From contig CAZCVI010000007.1 in assembly GCA_964502145.1 (NCBI GenBank), positions 62,001 through 126,000 on the forward strand: a stretch of 64,000 nt of DNA, written 5' to 3'. The notes beneath the pieces were generated by a model. That model searched no databases. It was given only the letters and a program-made list of their open reading frames with translations, and had not been told where the DNA came from. The DNA is from CAZCVI01 sp964502145 (GTDB taxonomy: Bacteria > Acidobacteriota > Aminicenantia > UBA2199). Below, one piece after another: positions 30,701 through 38,090 of this stretch (within the stretch, counting starts at the first letter, position 1; each line of letters starts with the position of its first letter). The position numbers were made by a program, and so were the translations under genes.

Positions 30701-31336
30701 AGGCCAGACCTTTTCCAGTGCTCCCTGGTTAAAGTAAGCCCAAGCCATTTCTAACCACAACTCCCCCTGGCCAGAAAGGTTCGCTGTTTGTTGAAAAATT
30801 GCCATGGCTTTTTCACCTGTATCTATGACGTGGTTAAAATCGGAGATATACGAATAAACCTGCACCAAGGACAAGTACGATTCCCCCACATGGTTTAACT
30901 CCCCTGCCTGCTGATAGAAGACAATGGCCTGGGAATACCATTTGATTGCCTCCGTGAATTGGTATAGAGAGTAATAATTATTACCCAGATTAAAATGCAG
31001 GTGTCCCAGTTCCAGGTTATCGTATAATTCTAGGTAAAGAGGAAGCGCTTTGTTAAAATAGGCGATGGATTTTAGGTAATCCTTGGTCTGGTAATAGAAT
31101 AAACCGGCCAGGAAATAAGCCCGTGCCATGGAGTTGGAGTTTTTTTTACATTCTGCTAGAATCACCGCGACGCGGATCAGTCGTTCCAGATGACGCTCCA
31201 CTCCCAATCGGCCAAAGGCATCGATGATTTCCCAGTTGATGTGGTACCCATTATCTTGCATCCATAAAATCAGTCCAGCCTCACCATCCTTTTCATAAAC
31301 CCCGGCAATAGCCAAGGCAATCGCTTCAACATCCAT
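27791..31336 (-). CDS. TPR-CHAT peptidase
   Basis: 1181 aa. Residues about 60-640 are tandem TPR units with alternating Ala/Tyr/Gly positions (for example LGHLHFNLGNNYYSLYQFTEAIKWYSQAI). A helical region with the motif FLYTEQIKARLFLDQLGE precedes the C-terminal CHAT domain (about 790-1181). CHAT catalytic residues are present: His in IHMACHGILG near 1045 and Cys in VVLSACQSALGKMG near 1090; the domain ends PYFWGPFVMYGE, typical of the family. CHAT proteins are caspase-like cysteine peptidases, and TPRs usually bind a regulator or substrate. Related TPR-CHAT proteins act with type III-E CRISPR effectors, but no cas gene or array is present here. Its closest local relative is the protein at 34490. 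Preceded by a partial family-2 promoter. It ends 162 bp before the Hsp70-like fusion gene on the same strand. Confidence 0.9.
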   Translation of the reverse strand: MDVEAIALAIAGVYEKDGEAGLILWMQDNGYHINWEIIDAFGRLGVERHLERLIRVAVILAECKKNSNSMARAYFLAGLFYYQTKDYLKSIAYFNKALPLYLELYDNLELGHLHFNLGNNYYSLYQFTEAIKWYSQAIVFYQQAGELNHVGESYLSLVQVYSYISDFNHVIDTGEKAMAIFQQTANLSGQGELWLEMAWAYFNQGALEKVWPGLEKSMGCFRESANRDGQCRVYLREGKIYLTLHDFQKTQTIYQNALPFFEQHGDPERLGNLYQQWGVLYHGIQDYTLALETYQKARSCYQKIANKILIAEVDVLSAGVYLANNEVEKGLELMEPLLDYYESTGNALGIANVDKMIGDTFLNIGAMERVLALENKALSFYERVGDRLGLGNGYSRRGRYYFFCGELSSAMEMYVKALLFLDEQKDFVPIGGVYHGMGNIYMYRGDMFQAFNLLDKAMAFFDKASFSLGLSDVVLSKGHIFSLCGATEKALDMYQESLEISQKEGNLFLSELSAYISKAKIFFTLKDNTRALEMYDNADALLSKVSSPWAEGWIDLGKALIYLATQDYAQAGEMATKGFAIFKKLGYSQAYSRVYEILADIHLNQKQWSYTLTLYDQALQWYQELGDLQAMVMAKFKKASALLMLEQINPALTLMEEGFSHLEKMRTQVVFSQLKNSYMEELYRQVLIIVDIIIQLGYARQAFLYTEQIKARLFLDQLGEGLVKPEKDIPADLLQQKDELEGRLSLLTKKMVAEKKGNEREEITKGYQQTEAEYNDLLIKIRLTNPLYASVRYPKPVSIPELQGTILHEGEILLRYLIPKDAVYVFVVSTGDFHGVTLDVHPADLEKMVNGYLKSVRQRDEEKIITYGKSLYKTLIKPLENVLKKTRDIWIAPDGVLVKIPFESLVISTDANQTPRYLLELYRIKYIQSASVLAMVRQYLSKDVGNNDFIGFGDPVYDYENFIKGTPEQGAIPPEVGNFLKDIHLLKYQREGGDLNRLEASSDEIETIAGVFKKYQQEAEVYLRAEATEEQFKGPGMKEFAYIHMACHGILGAHFQGLVLSQIPGAEEDGFLTLNDFMNCDLKAKLVVLSACQSALGKMGQAEGVTGLTNAMMIAGTPAVVASLWNVSDLATKELMITFYTHILANKMNPEEALRQAKLTMIKNEIYASPYFWGPFVMYGE

Positions 31337-31354
31337 GATTCACCATTCCTTTTG

Positions 31355-31400
31355 CTTCATATATATATAACAACCTCTTTAAACCCTCAATATTGTGCAA
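31355..31400 (-). promoter_or_regulatory. family-2 promoter, degenerate copy, for the TPR-CHAT gene
   Basis: Minus strand TTGCACAA (31400-31393), nine bases, then TTTAAA (31383-31378) in the -35 position. A long TATATATATATG run follows, but no good hexamer sits exactly 17 bp away. It matches the five better copies in the upstream box and the 9-bp spacing; the -10 is unclear. Confidence 0.45.
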
Positions 31401-31423
31401 ATCACCCTCAAAATAGGCCCCCG

Positions 31424-34207
31424 TTACACAATCAACTGGAATACCCCCCAGTAATAGGGGTGGTTCCATTCGTGATGATTCATAATAAACAATCGTGCGG
31501 CTTGAAAAGCCTTGGCAATCGAAAGGCCGTTGCCTACATGTTCATAAAATGTACTCCAGAAGGCCACTGCTGCCTTATCGTCGACTGGCCAGCGCGTGCC
31601 AATCACGGCTTTAGCCCCGGCTGCTTTAAATGCCCACGCCAGACCCATAACACCTTCTCCTAAAATACTCTCGCCCTCATGGGTTGAACAAGCACTTAAC
31701 ACCACCAGATCACACTGCCGCAAATCCATCAGCAAAATATCATAATACCCCACCGCGCCCAATATAGAATTCCCCGCGGAGTCCTTATTGGATAGTGCGA
31801 TAAAACTGGCGGAGGGATTTTCTTCACTGACAATACCATGAGTTGCGATATGCATTATTTGCGGCGCTTTTTCACCAGATAACTGCAAGAAGTTATCTCG
31901 ATTGGATTCACACTCTCGAAAAATCTTTAAAGAGACTGCGGTTTTGGTCTTTACAATATCAGCAATGGCATTGACCTCACTTGAAGTTCCTTTGAGACAA
32001 CGGAATTTGCCACCAAAATCAGTATTGACAAAGAGAGCAATACTCTCCAATAACAACGTCTTTTCCAGGATGGCCAAATCTTTATTCGGCCCGGTGAGCA
32101 ACACCGTGGTGGTTTTTTCGCCAACCCAATGAATCCTCCCTGTTGACCCATCCACCGCCAACGGTAGGGAATCAAGGGGAAGGCGATGATAAATTCCCGT
32201 CGAACGTACACCAATTAATGATGGTGACTTGGAATCAAAAGGTATGGGTAGCAGAGTACTTCTAAACTTCATCCCCTCCTTTATTATATAATCCAATTGC
32301 AATTGTCCTTTAAGGAAATTCTGGTAATCCAGTATATAGTGAATATTTGTTTCCGCTTCGGGATGATAAGCACACCATTTATTATCGTTATATATAATGC
32401 TTATTACCGGCTCATCACGGCCCTTTATTTCGACAAAACTGGAAGTTTCGATGTGCAGTATCTCAGGGTAAAGAGTTCCAGATTCTTTTTCATTTGGCGA
32501 TGGATTGGATTTTTTGTACAGGGGATACAGTAAGATTTTTATATCATTCTCTATTTCCCTGCTTTTGGTTGTTACGCCCCCTTCTGTTTCCATACAGTGC
32601 CGTGTTAACGTTTCAACCTTCTGCCGGACACGAGAAACCGTATCCGTGGGCAAAAGTGAAGAAAACCGGAAAAGTTCCGACTCTTTTTGCACGCGCTGGC
32701 CTCGATAACTGAAAATAGTTTTAAATCGGGAAACACGGGACAACCAGAAATCGGTATTCTCCGGCTCATATTCAGCCATCAACGCCGACAAGGTTAAAAA
32801 AGCACTCATATCTCCACTACGCATCGCGGTGTCTTGAACAACGGCGGTAATATTTTCTTCATCTTCATGATCAAAGGTATACTCTCTTAATAAAGAGGTA
32901 ATCGCGAGCATGGCCTTCTCCAATGCCTGCTCATCAATCCCGGTGATAATAGCCAGTAGATCGCCAAAATAATTAAGAATCGGTGTTTTTGTCCAGCTTG
33001 CCATTCGGGATACCATTGATAGAAGCGATTCCCCAGTCAGGGCCTGCCCTTTATACAAGCGCACCCGGGCCAGAAATAAAGCCGCATCCAAAGCAAAAGC
33101 CGAATCACTGTCGGCCAATTCTTCCAGTTGGGGCATCACGCTTTCCACATAAGCGATATCATCCCGGGTTAATGCCACCCGCGCAAAAGATACCACCAGT
33201 TGTTTACCATCCCGCTTCAGTATAGCTGAAAGCCCTTTTTGGGAGGTATCCTGTTCTAACATCTCCAGAGACGGGTCACTTAGAAACTCTTTCATGATAT
33301 CCATCCCTCGTCCAAGATCATCCCAATTGGCATTCCCGGTAAAAGCTGCTTTGGAAAGTTGTTCTAACCGGTTGGTTTCCGAGTCTTTTGATACCCGTTC
33401 CAAGAATGGACCGAATACCATGTTTATATCTCCAATCACTTCAGCTCTGGCCAATTTTAATCTCATTTGCACATCATTTAACTCTTTAACAGTCTGTCCG
33501 GGAATTTGAGTGGCTTTTTCCATTGTGGCCAATCCCTCCTCTGCATTCCCCAACCCAATAAGCGCCTCCCCTTTTCTAAACCAATAATCGCTGACCAAAA
33601 ATGCATTATCCATAGCAGCAACATTAGGTTCTGTTTGTATGGCCCAATCCAGAGCGTCATAAAATCGCTGTATTTTTAAAGCTGATTTTGTCGCATCGTA
33701 TCCAATCAGGAAAAGCCCGCTTTCGATAACCTCCCGAAAATTTTTCCCCTGCGCCTTTGTCCACTGGTCAAGGTGATTCTCTTGATACACTGACATGGCA
33801 TTTTTTGCCGAAGCCAGGCATTCAAGATGGCATTCAGCCATATTGGCAAAATGTACCATTTGCACCCCGATACTGAACGTATAAGACAAATTCATGTCAA
33901 TACTATCAAAACCTAATTGATCCGCATGATTTAAATAATAGTAATAAATGAGCTGCGAAACCCGAAAGGCTTCGTGCTTAAACTTCCTATACAACGGTGA
34001 GCCATTCCCATATACCTGATCAATAGTGGTCAACGGATCTTCATTGATCAGGCTGGTGTCCAGTCGTAACTCTTTTGCTCGTTGCAACAAGTGTCGCTTC
34101 GCCAACTCCAGTCCCTGCTCCAACCAGAGTTCAAACTCCACTGGCCTGGGTTCTAAATCATTGCCATCATAAATCGCTTGTCCCAACACATTCATTCTTT
34201 CATCCAT
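31424..34207 (-). CDS. CHAT-domain peptidase with helical (TPR-like) N-terminus
   Basis: 927 aa from ATG 34207 (MDERMNVLG), which has GAGGA six bases upstream. The reading frame stays open a further 75 codons, but that part overlaps the promoter and does not look like a protein start. Residues 1-530 are helical with degenerate TPR-like repeats; the C-terminal CHAT domain (about 650-927) has the His in MHIATHGIVSEENP near 786 and the Cys in LVVLSACSTHEGES near 837, then GLAWAFKAAGAKAVIGTRWPVDD and the terminal PYYWGVFQLIV. Both catalytic residues are intact, so it should be an active caspase-like peptidase. It is more distant from the other TPR-CHAT proteins here. Transcribed divergently from the TPR-CHAT gene at 34490, each with its own family-2 promoter. 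Confidence 0.88.
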   Translation of the reverse strand: MDERMNVLGQAIYDGNDLEPRPVEFELWLEQGLELAKRHLLQRAKELRLDTSLINEDPLTTIDQVYGNGSPLYRKFKHEAFRVSQLIYYYYLNHADQLGFDSIDMNLSYTFSIGVQMVHFANMAECHLECLASAKNAMSVYQENHLDQWTKAQGKNFREVIESGLFLIGYDATKSALKIQRFYDALDWAIQTEPNVAAMDNAFLVSDYWFRKGEALIGLGNAEEGLATMEKATQIPGQTVKELNDVQMRLKLARAEVIGDINMVFGPFLERVSKDSETNRLEQLSKAAFTGNANWDDLGRGMDIMKEFLSDPSLEMLEQDTSQKGLSAILKRDGKQLVVSFARVALTRDDIAYVESVMPQLEELADSDSAFALDAALFLARVRLYKGQALTGESLLSMVSRMASWTKTPILNYFGDLLAIITGIDEQALEKAMLAITSLLREYTFDHEDEENITAVVQDTAMRSGDMSAFLTLSALMAEYEPENTDFWLSRVSRFKTIFSYRGQRVQKESELFRFSSLLPTDTVSRVRQKVETLTRHCMETEGGVTTKSREIENDIKILLYPLYKKSNPSPNEKESGTLYPEILHIETSSFVEIKGRDEPVISIIYNDNKWCAYHPEAETNIHYILDYQNFLKGQLQLDYIIKEGMKFRSTLLPIPFDSKSPSLIGVRSTGIYHRLPLDSLPLAVDGSTGRIHWVGEKTTTVLLTGPNKDLAILEKTLLLESIALFVNTDFGGKFRCLKGTSSEVNAIADIVKTKTAVSLKIFRECESNRDNFLQLSGEKAPQIMHIATHGIVSEENPSASFIALSNKDSAGNSILGAVGYYDILLMDLRQCDLVVLSACSTHEGESILGEGVMGLAWAFKAAGAKAVIGTRWPVDDKAAVAFWSTFYEHVGNGLSIAKAFQAARLFIMNHHEWNHPYYWGVFQLIV

Positions 34208-34241
34208 TTTTTTCCTCGTCGTTTTTGAATCGTCAACCTTA

Positions 34242-34287
34242 TGTTTACCACGTCTGGTTCCACTTGTAAATCCTAAAAATTGTGCAG
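34242..34287 (-). promoter_or_regulatory. family-2 promoter for the CHAT gene ending at 31424
   Basis: Minus strand CTGCACAA (34287-34280), nine bases, TTTACA (34270-34265) as -35, a 17-bp spacer, then TAAACA (34247-34242) preceded by GTGG. Upstream box, spacing and TTTACA are as in the other copies; the -10 is weak but has the extended TGG. Confidence 0.6.
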
Positions 34288-34426
34288 ATGGGCCGTGAAA
34301 AGATAGAAGGAAGTAAGAAAAAGGTAGTAAAAAGAAAAAAGCAGCATCTCGGTAGAGTATAAATATGTCCCCATTAAACACCCTTGCTAAAAAAAATTCT
34401 CTCTTCTTACTTCCAACTGCATTCAG

Positions 34427-34472
34427 ATGCACAATATTACTGATTTACAAACCTGGAATAATATGGTATGAC
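34427..34472 (+). promoter_or_regulatory. family-2 promoter for the TPR-CHAT gene at 34490
   Basis: ATGCACAA (34427-34434), nine bases, TTTACA (34444-34449), 17-bp spacer, TATGAC (34467-34472) preceded by TGG (extended -10). It lies in divergent orientation to the copy at 34242-34287, within one 282-bp intergenic region that holds nothing else I can identify. Confidence 0.65.
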
Positions 34473-34489
34473 TGTAAGATGGAGAAAAA

Positions 34490-37400
34490 ATGAACATAGA
34501 ACCAATAATTATGCTTCAATCCACAGGTGAAGAAGCAGGTGATCTTTCCAGTCTGGGACAGGCTCACATGCAAAAAGCAAAAGATTATATCCACTCCTCC
34601 GAGCTGGATAATGCCATAAAGATGTTCGACCTAGCCCAAACTTGTTTTGAAAAAACTGCCAATTGGCAAAGGCTGGGCACAATATACCAGCTAAAAGGAA
34701 TGATATTAATGAGAATGAAAGATTATGCCAATGCTCTGGAGACGCTCAACCAAGCCCTTGTTTATTTTGAAAAAACCGGGGATGTCTCAAACCAGTGTGA
34801 TGTTTATACGGGTATAGCCGGTATTTACAGTCTAAACGGTAAGATGGATAAAGCTGTTGAATTCTGGCATAAAGGTCTGCAACTCTCTGAAAAAGAAGAT
34901 AATGTAGACAATCAGATTATGATTCATTCTGCCATGGCAGAGACATTTTTTTATTCCGGCATCTATAAAAAAGCCATAGAACACTACCACCAACTGCTAT
35001 TCCTTTATGAAAAAAAGGAAGATTGCCAGGGATTGGGTGAGACTTACCGCAATCTGGGGAATATTTATTCACAAACCCACGGTCTGGCCAAGGCCATGGA
35101 AATGTACAACCACGCGTTACCATTTTTTGAAAAAACCGGGGATATGGAGGCACAAGCGTTTTTGTATAGGCTAAAAGGAAATGCCTATAACACGCAGGGT
35201 GATTATTCCATGGCCCGTGAGGAGTACCAAAAAACCCTGGTTCTTTACGAGAAAATCCACAATACCATCGAGCAAGGGGTTATGGCAAAAGATATAGGGA
35301 ACACCTATTATAATACTGGCGCATATTTTGAAGCCCTTAAAATGTACCATAAGGCATTAACGCTCTTTGAAGAAAAAGAGTACCTCCTGGGTATGTTTGA
35401 GGTCTACCTGAAAAAAAATGCCATTTTTACCCATGTCGCGAACTTCAGCAGAGGCAAAGACATGCATGAAAAAGCAAACCATTTTTTAGCGGAACTGGAA
35501 AAATCAGACCAATGGCAGAAAAATCCCCTGCGCCTCATGCGCAATAACCCGGACCAATATCTCGACCACCTCACCCGTTCCGGTAACATGGAAGGATTGG
35601 GCAACGAATATCTCAACAGGGGACTTCAAAACTGGGGACTGTTCGACCACACCGCCTCTCCAGATTATGAAAAAACCTTGGCTATGTTCACCAAGGCACA
35701 GGAGTGTTTTGAGAAAATCCAGAACCTGGAGGGCCTGTGTCAAGTATATATGTTTAAAGGAAATATTTATGGAGAAACGAAACAGGTTGAAAATGCCCTC
35801 CAACATTACCATAACGCATTAACATTGGCTAACCAAACCGGGTCCATTATTTATCAGATATCCCTTGCCCAAGATATGGCCTACCTGTACGATGAAATCG
35901 GAGATCACGCCAATGCGCTCCAAGAATATGAGGTGGCTCTTTCGCTGCAACATACCATAGGGGACATCCAGGCAGAAGCAGATACCCTATTGAATATAGG
36001 ATTACTTTTGAAAAAAATGGGTAGAATCCCAGAAGCGCTGGAGTGTATTGAAAAATATATTGCTAAATTAGAGAAATTCCGACAACAGATCGCTTTTTCT
36101 GAATTAAAAAAGACCTTCTATCAACGGTTTTATCTTAGATATGAATTCCTCATCCTTTTTATACTGGATAATAATTATCAGGAACAAGCCTTCCAATATG
36201 TCGAGTTCTTAAAAGCACGCCTTTTCCTTGACCAACTTTCAGAAGCCCAGGTTGAACTGGAAAAAGACATCAAGCCAGAACTCCAGAAAGATAAGATTAA
36301 TGCCACGGCAAAACTTTCTTCACTCACCAGGGAAATTACCGAAACCAGAGGGAAAAGAGATAGTAAAAAGTTAACCGAATTGACCGAACAGTATCGCCAA
36401 GCTGAAAACCAATTGGAAGACCTACTGATCAAAATACGCCTGGATAGCCCCGCTTACACATCGGTTCAATACCCCGAACCGATTACCCTGCACCAGCTCC
36501 AGAAATCCATATTAAAAGAGGGAGAATTGGTGGTCCGCTATTTTTTTGCGCAAGACAACCTCTATGTTTTTCTGATATCTCAAGAGGATTTCAAAGTTCT
36601 CACACTGCACGTGCCCCACACCCAGGTTGAGGCAGACATCTCTTTATATCTCATGGATATGTGTTCACCTGCCAAGGATTATCCAGCCATTTTTAAAAAG
36701 GCCGAACACCTGTATCAAAAAATCTTCAAACCCATTGAATCGGAGATGGCAGGTATAACAGACCTGATTATAATACCCGATGGGCATTTAACCCTTATCC
36801 CCTTTGAATCCCTGGTGATTGAACATAATGTGGAAAACAAGCCCGTATTTCTTATCGAGAAATACCGGGTGAAATACATGCAAAGTGCTTCTGTTTTAGC
36901 CTTTCTCCGCAAGCAGGAAAAGCAGGAAAATATTTCCCTCAGTTTTATCGGTTTCGGTGATCCTGTTTATGATTATGAGAATTTTAAGCAGGGCACGCCT
37001 GAGAAAGGAGTTCCATTCCATACCCGTAACGACACCCCAAGCACCAGCATAAACCTAAATGACGAAGGCATCCATTGTCGTTCCATGGTTATGGATCGCC
37101 TGCATGAGAGTGGCGAGGAGGTCAAGGCCATTGCCGATATTTTCAAAAAGCAGACCCAAAACTACACCGTATATTTACGTGAGCACGCCACTGAAAAGAA
37201 TGCCAAAGCGCCTCACCTGAAAGATTTCCAATACATCCATTTTGCCTGCCATGGCATATTGGGGGATCATTTTCAAAGTTTGGTCTTGTCACAGATCCCA
37301 GATTCTCAGGAAGATGGTTACCTGACATTAAATGACATCATGAATTCCCAGTACCACGCCAAACTGGTTGTTCTTTCTGCCTGTGAGACCGCAAAAGGAA

Positions 37401-37654
37401 AAATGGAGAGAGCTGAAGGACTAACCGGCCTGACCCGTGCCGTGATGTATGCTGGCACCCCTGCGGTAATGGCCAGTTTATGGACTGTGGATGACAAGGG
37501 CACCAAAGAATTGATGGTTAAATTCTATGAAAATCTCCTTGAAAAAGGCATGGGGAACCATGAGGCATTAAGACAAGCCAAATTGGCGCTGATCCACAGC
37601 AATGAATACGCTGCACCTTTTTTCTGGAGTGCGTTTGTCTTGTATGGAGAATGA
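34490..37654 (+). CDS. TPR-CHAT peptidase
   Basis: 1054 aa. Start ATG at 34490 after GGAGAAAAA. Residues about 20-540 are TPRs (for example LGETYRNLGNIYSQTHGLAKAMEMYNHAL). A linker FQYVEFLKARLFLDQLSEAQVELEKDI is very close to the one in the protein at 27791-31336. The CHAT domain (about 650-1054) carries the His in IHFACHGILGDHFQ near 919 and the Cys in VVLSACETAKGKME near 963, ending FFWSAFVLYGE. Both catalytic residues are present. A 30-residue insertion (about 845-870) between GFGDPVYDYENF and the rest of the domain differs from the paralog. The two TPR-CHAT proteins look like an ancient duplication with different TPR arrays, which would recognise different partners. Expected to be cytoplasmic. 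Confidence 0.9.
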   Translation: MNIEPIIMLQSTGEEAGDLSSLGQAHMQKAKDYIHSSELDNAIKMFDLAQTCFEKTANWQRLGTIYQLKGMILMRMKDYANALETLNQALVYFEKTGDVSNQCDVYTGIAGIYSLNGKMDKAVEFWHKGLQLSEKEDNVDNQIMIHSAMAETFFYSGIYKKAIEHYHQLLFLYEKKEDCQGLGETYRNLGNIYSQTHGLAKAMEMYNHALPFFEKTGDMEAQAFLYRLKGNAYNTQGDYSMAREEYQKTLVLYEKIHNTIEQGVMAKDIGNTYYNTGAYFEALKMYHKALTLFEEKEYLLGMFEVYLKKNAIFTHVANFSRGKDMHEKANHFLAELEKSDQWQKNPLRLMRNNPDQYLDHLTRSGNMEGLGNEYLNRGLQNWGLFDHTASPDYEKTLAMFTKAQECFEKIQNLEGLCQVYMFKGNIYGETKQVENALQHYHNALTLANQTGSIIYQISLAQDMAYLYDEIGDHANALQEYEVALSLQHTIGDIQAEADTLLNIGLLLKKMGRIPEALECIEKYIAKLEKFRQQIAFSELKKTFYQRFYLRYEFLILFILDNNYQEQAFQYVEFLKARLFLDQLSEAQVELEKDIKPELQKDKINATAKLSSLTREITETRGKRDSKKLTELTEQYRQAENQLEDLLIKIRLDSPAYTSVQYPEPITLHQLQKSILKEGELVVRYFFAQDNLYVFLISQEDFKVLTLHVPHTQVEADISLYLMDMCSPAKDYPAIFKKAEHLYQKIFKPIESEMAGITDLIIIPDGHLTLIPFESLVIEHNVENKPVFLIEKYRVKYMQSASVLAFLRKQEKQENISLSFIGFGDPVYDYENFKQGTPEKGVPFHTRNDTPSTSINLNDEGIHCRSMVMDRLHESGEEVKAIADIFKKQTQNYTVYLREHATEKNAKAPHLKDFQYIHFACHGILGDHFQSLVLSQIPDSQEDGYLTLNDIMNSQYHAKLVVLSACETAKGKMERAEGLTGLTRAVMYAGTPAVMASLWTVDDKGTKELMVKFYENLLEKGMGNHEALRQAKLALIHSNEYAAPFFWSAFVLYGE

Positions 37655-37778
37655 CCAATGCCAGTGTATAATTTTTTTCTTTCACCCATCCTTTCCATTT
37701 TACTAAATAGGGATAACTGGATGAAGAGATTTATAAACAATATTCTGTCGAAAAAAGACCCAATGTAAAGAAATAAAA

Positions 37779-38000
37779 ATGCCCACTATATATGAGGTGA
37801 CTATTGAACCTGCAGAATCGAAAAATCATTTTTGTATCACATGCCATGATCTGGAAAAATACGCGCATGATCGTTTTATCCAAGCAGCAACAATTACCAA
37901 CGAAGAAACCCAACGGCTGCGGTTATGGCCGTATGGTCAATTAGCCATTGGTCAGAAATTATTCTCTTTCTTGGATGGACCCCAATACACGTTCCATTGA
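37779..38000 (+). pseudogene. fossil N-terminus of a CHAT-STAND protein
   Basis: 73 codons, MPTIYEVTIEPAESK..., ending in a stop soon after FSFLDG. It aligns along its first 67 residues with the N-terminal domain of the three full CHAT-STAND proteins (MPVIYNVTIE, MSILYHLTIE, MTLVYDLFID; shared W/L-rich middle and GQKLFSFLDG versus GEKLFRFLDG). The similarity stops at the FLDG motif, where the others continue into the CHAT domain. Most likely the remnant of a deleted paralog. A stand-alone small protein of the N-terminal domain is possible but less likely. No clear ribosome site. Confidence 0.6.
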
Positions 38001-38046
38001 AGAAGTACTGGACGATTGCTAAACTAACTATAAATTAAAAGGAGGA

Positions 38047-38069
38047 TAAAGCGGCAGGACGCCGCTTTA
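38047..38069. terminator. perfect hairpin between converging genes
   Basis: TAAAGCGGC (38047-38055), loop AGGAC, GCCGCTTTA (38061-38069): a 9-bp perfect stem between the fossil CHAT fragment (+) and the CHAT-STAND gene ending at 38091 (-). No long T tract on either side, so termination is uncertain. A similar AAGCGGCAT/ATGCCGCTT palindrome occurs at 45630-45648, so it may instead be a dispersed palindromic repeat. Confidence 0.5.
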
Positions 38070-38090
38070 CTCTTCTATTCTCATTGCAAG

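Noticed and set aside
34208..34432. 75-codon N-terminal extension of the CHAT gene ending at 31424
   Set aside because: It overlaps the family-2 promoter, and GAGGA lies properly before the ATG at 34207.
27791..37654. TPR-CHAT genes as parts of a type III-E CRISPR (Craspase) system
   Set aside because: No gRAMP/Cas7-11, cas1/cas2 or repeat-spacer array is present in the window; the TPR-CHAT family is much wider than that system.
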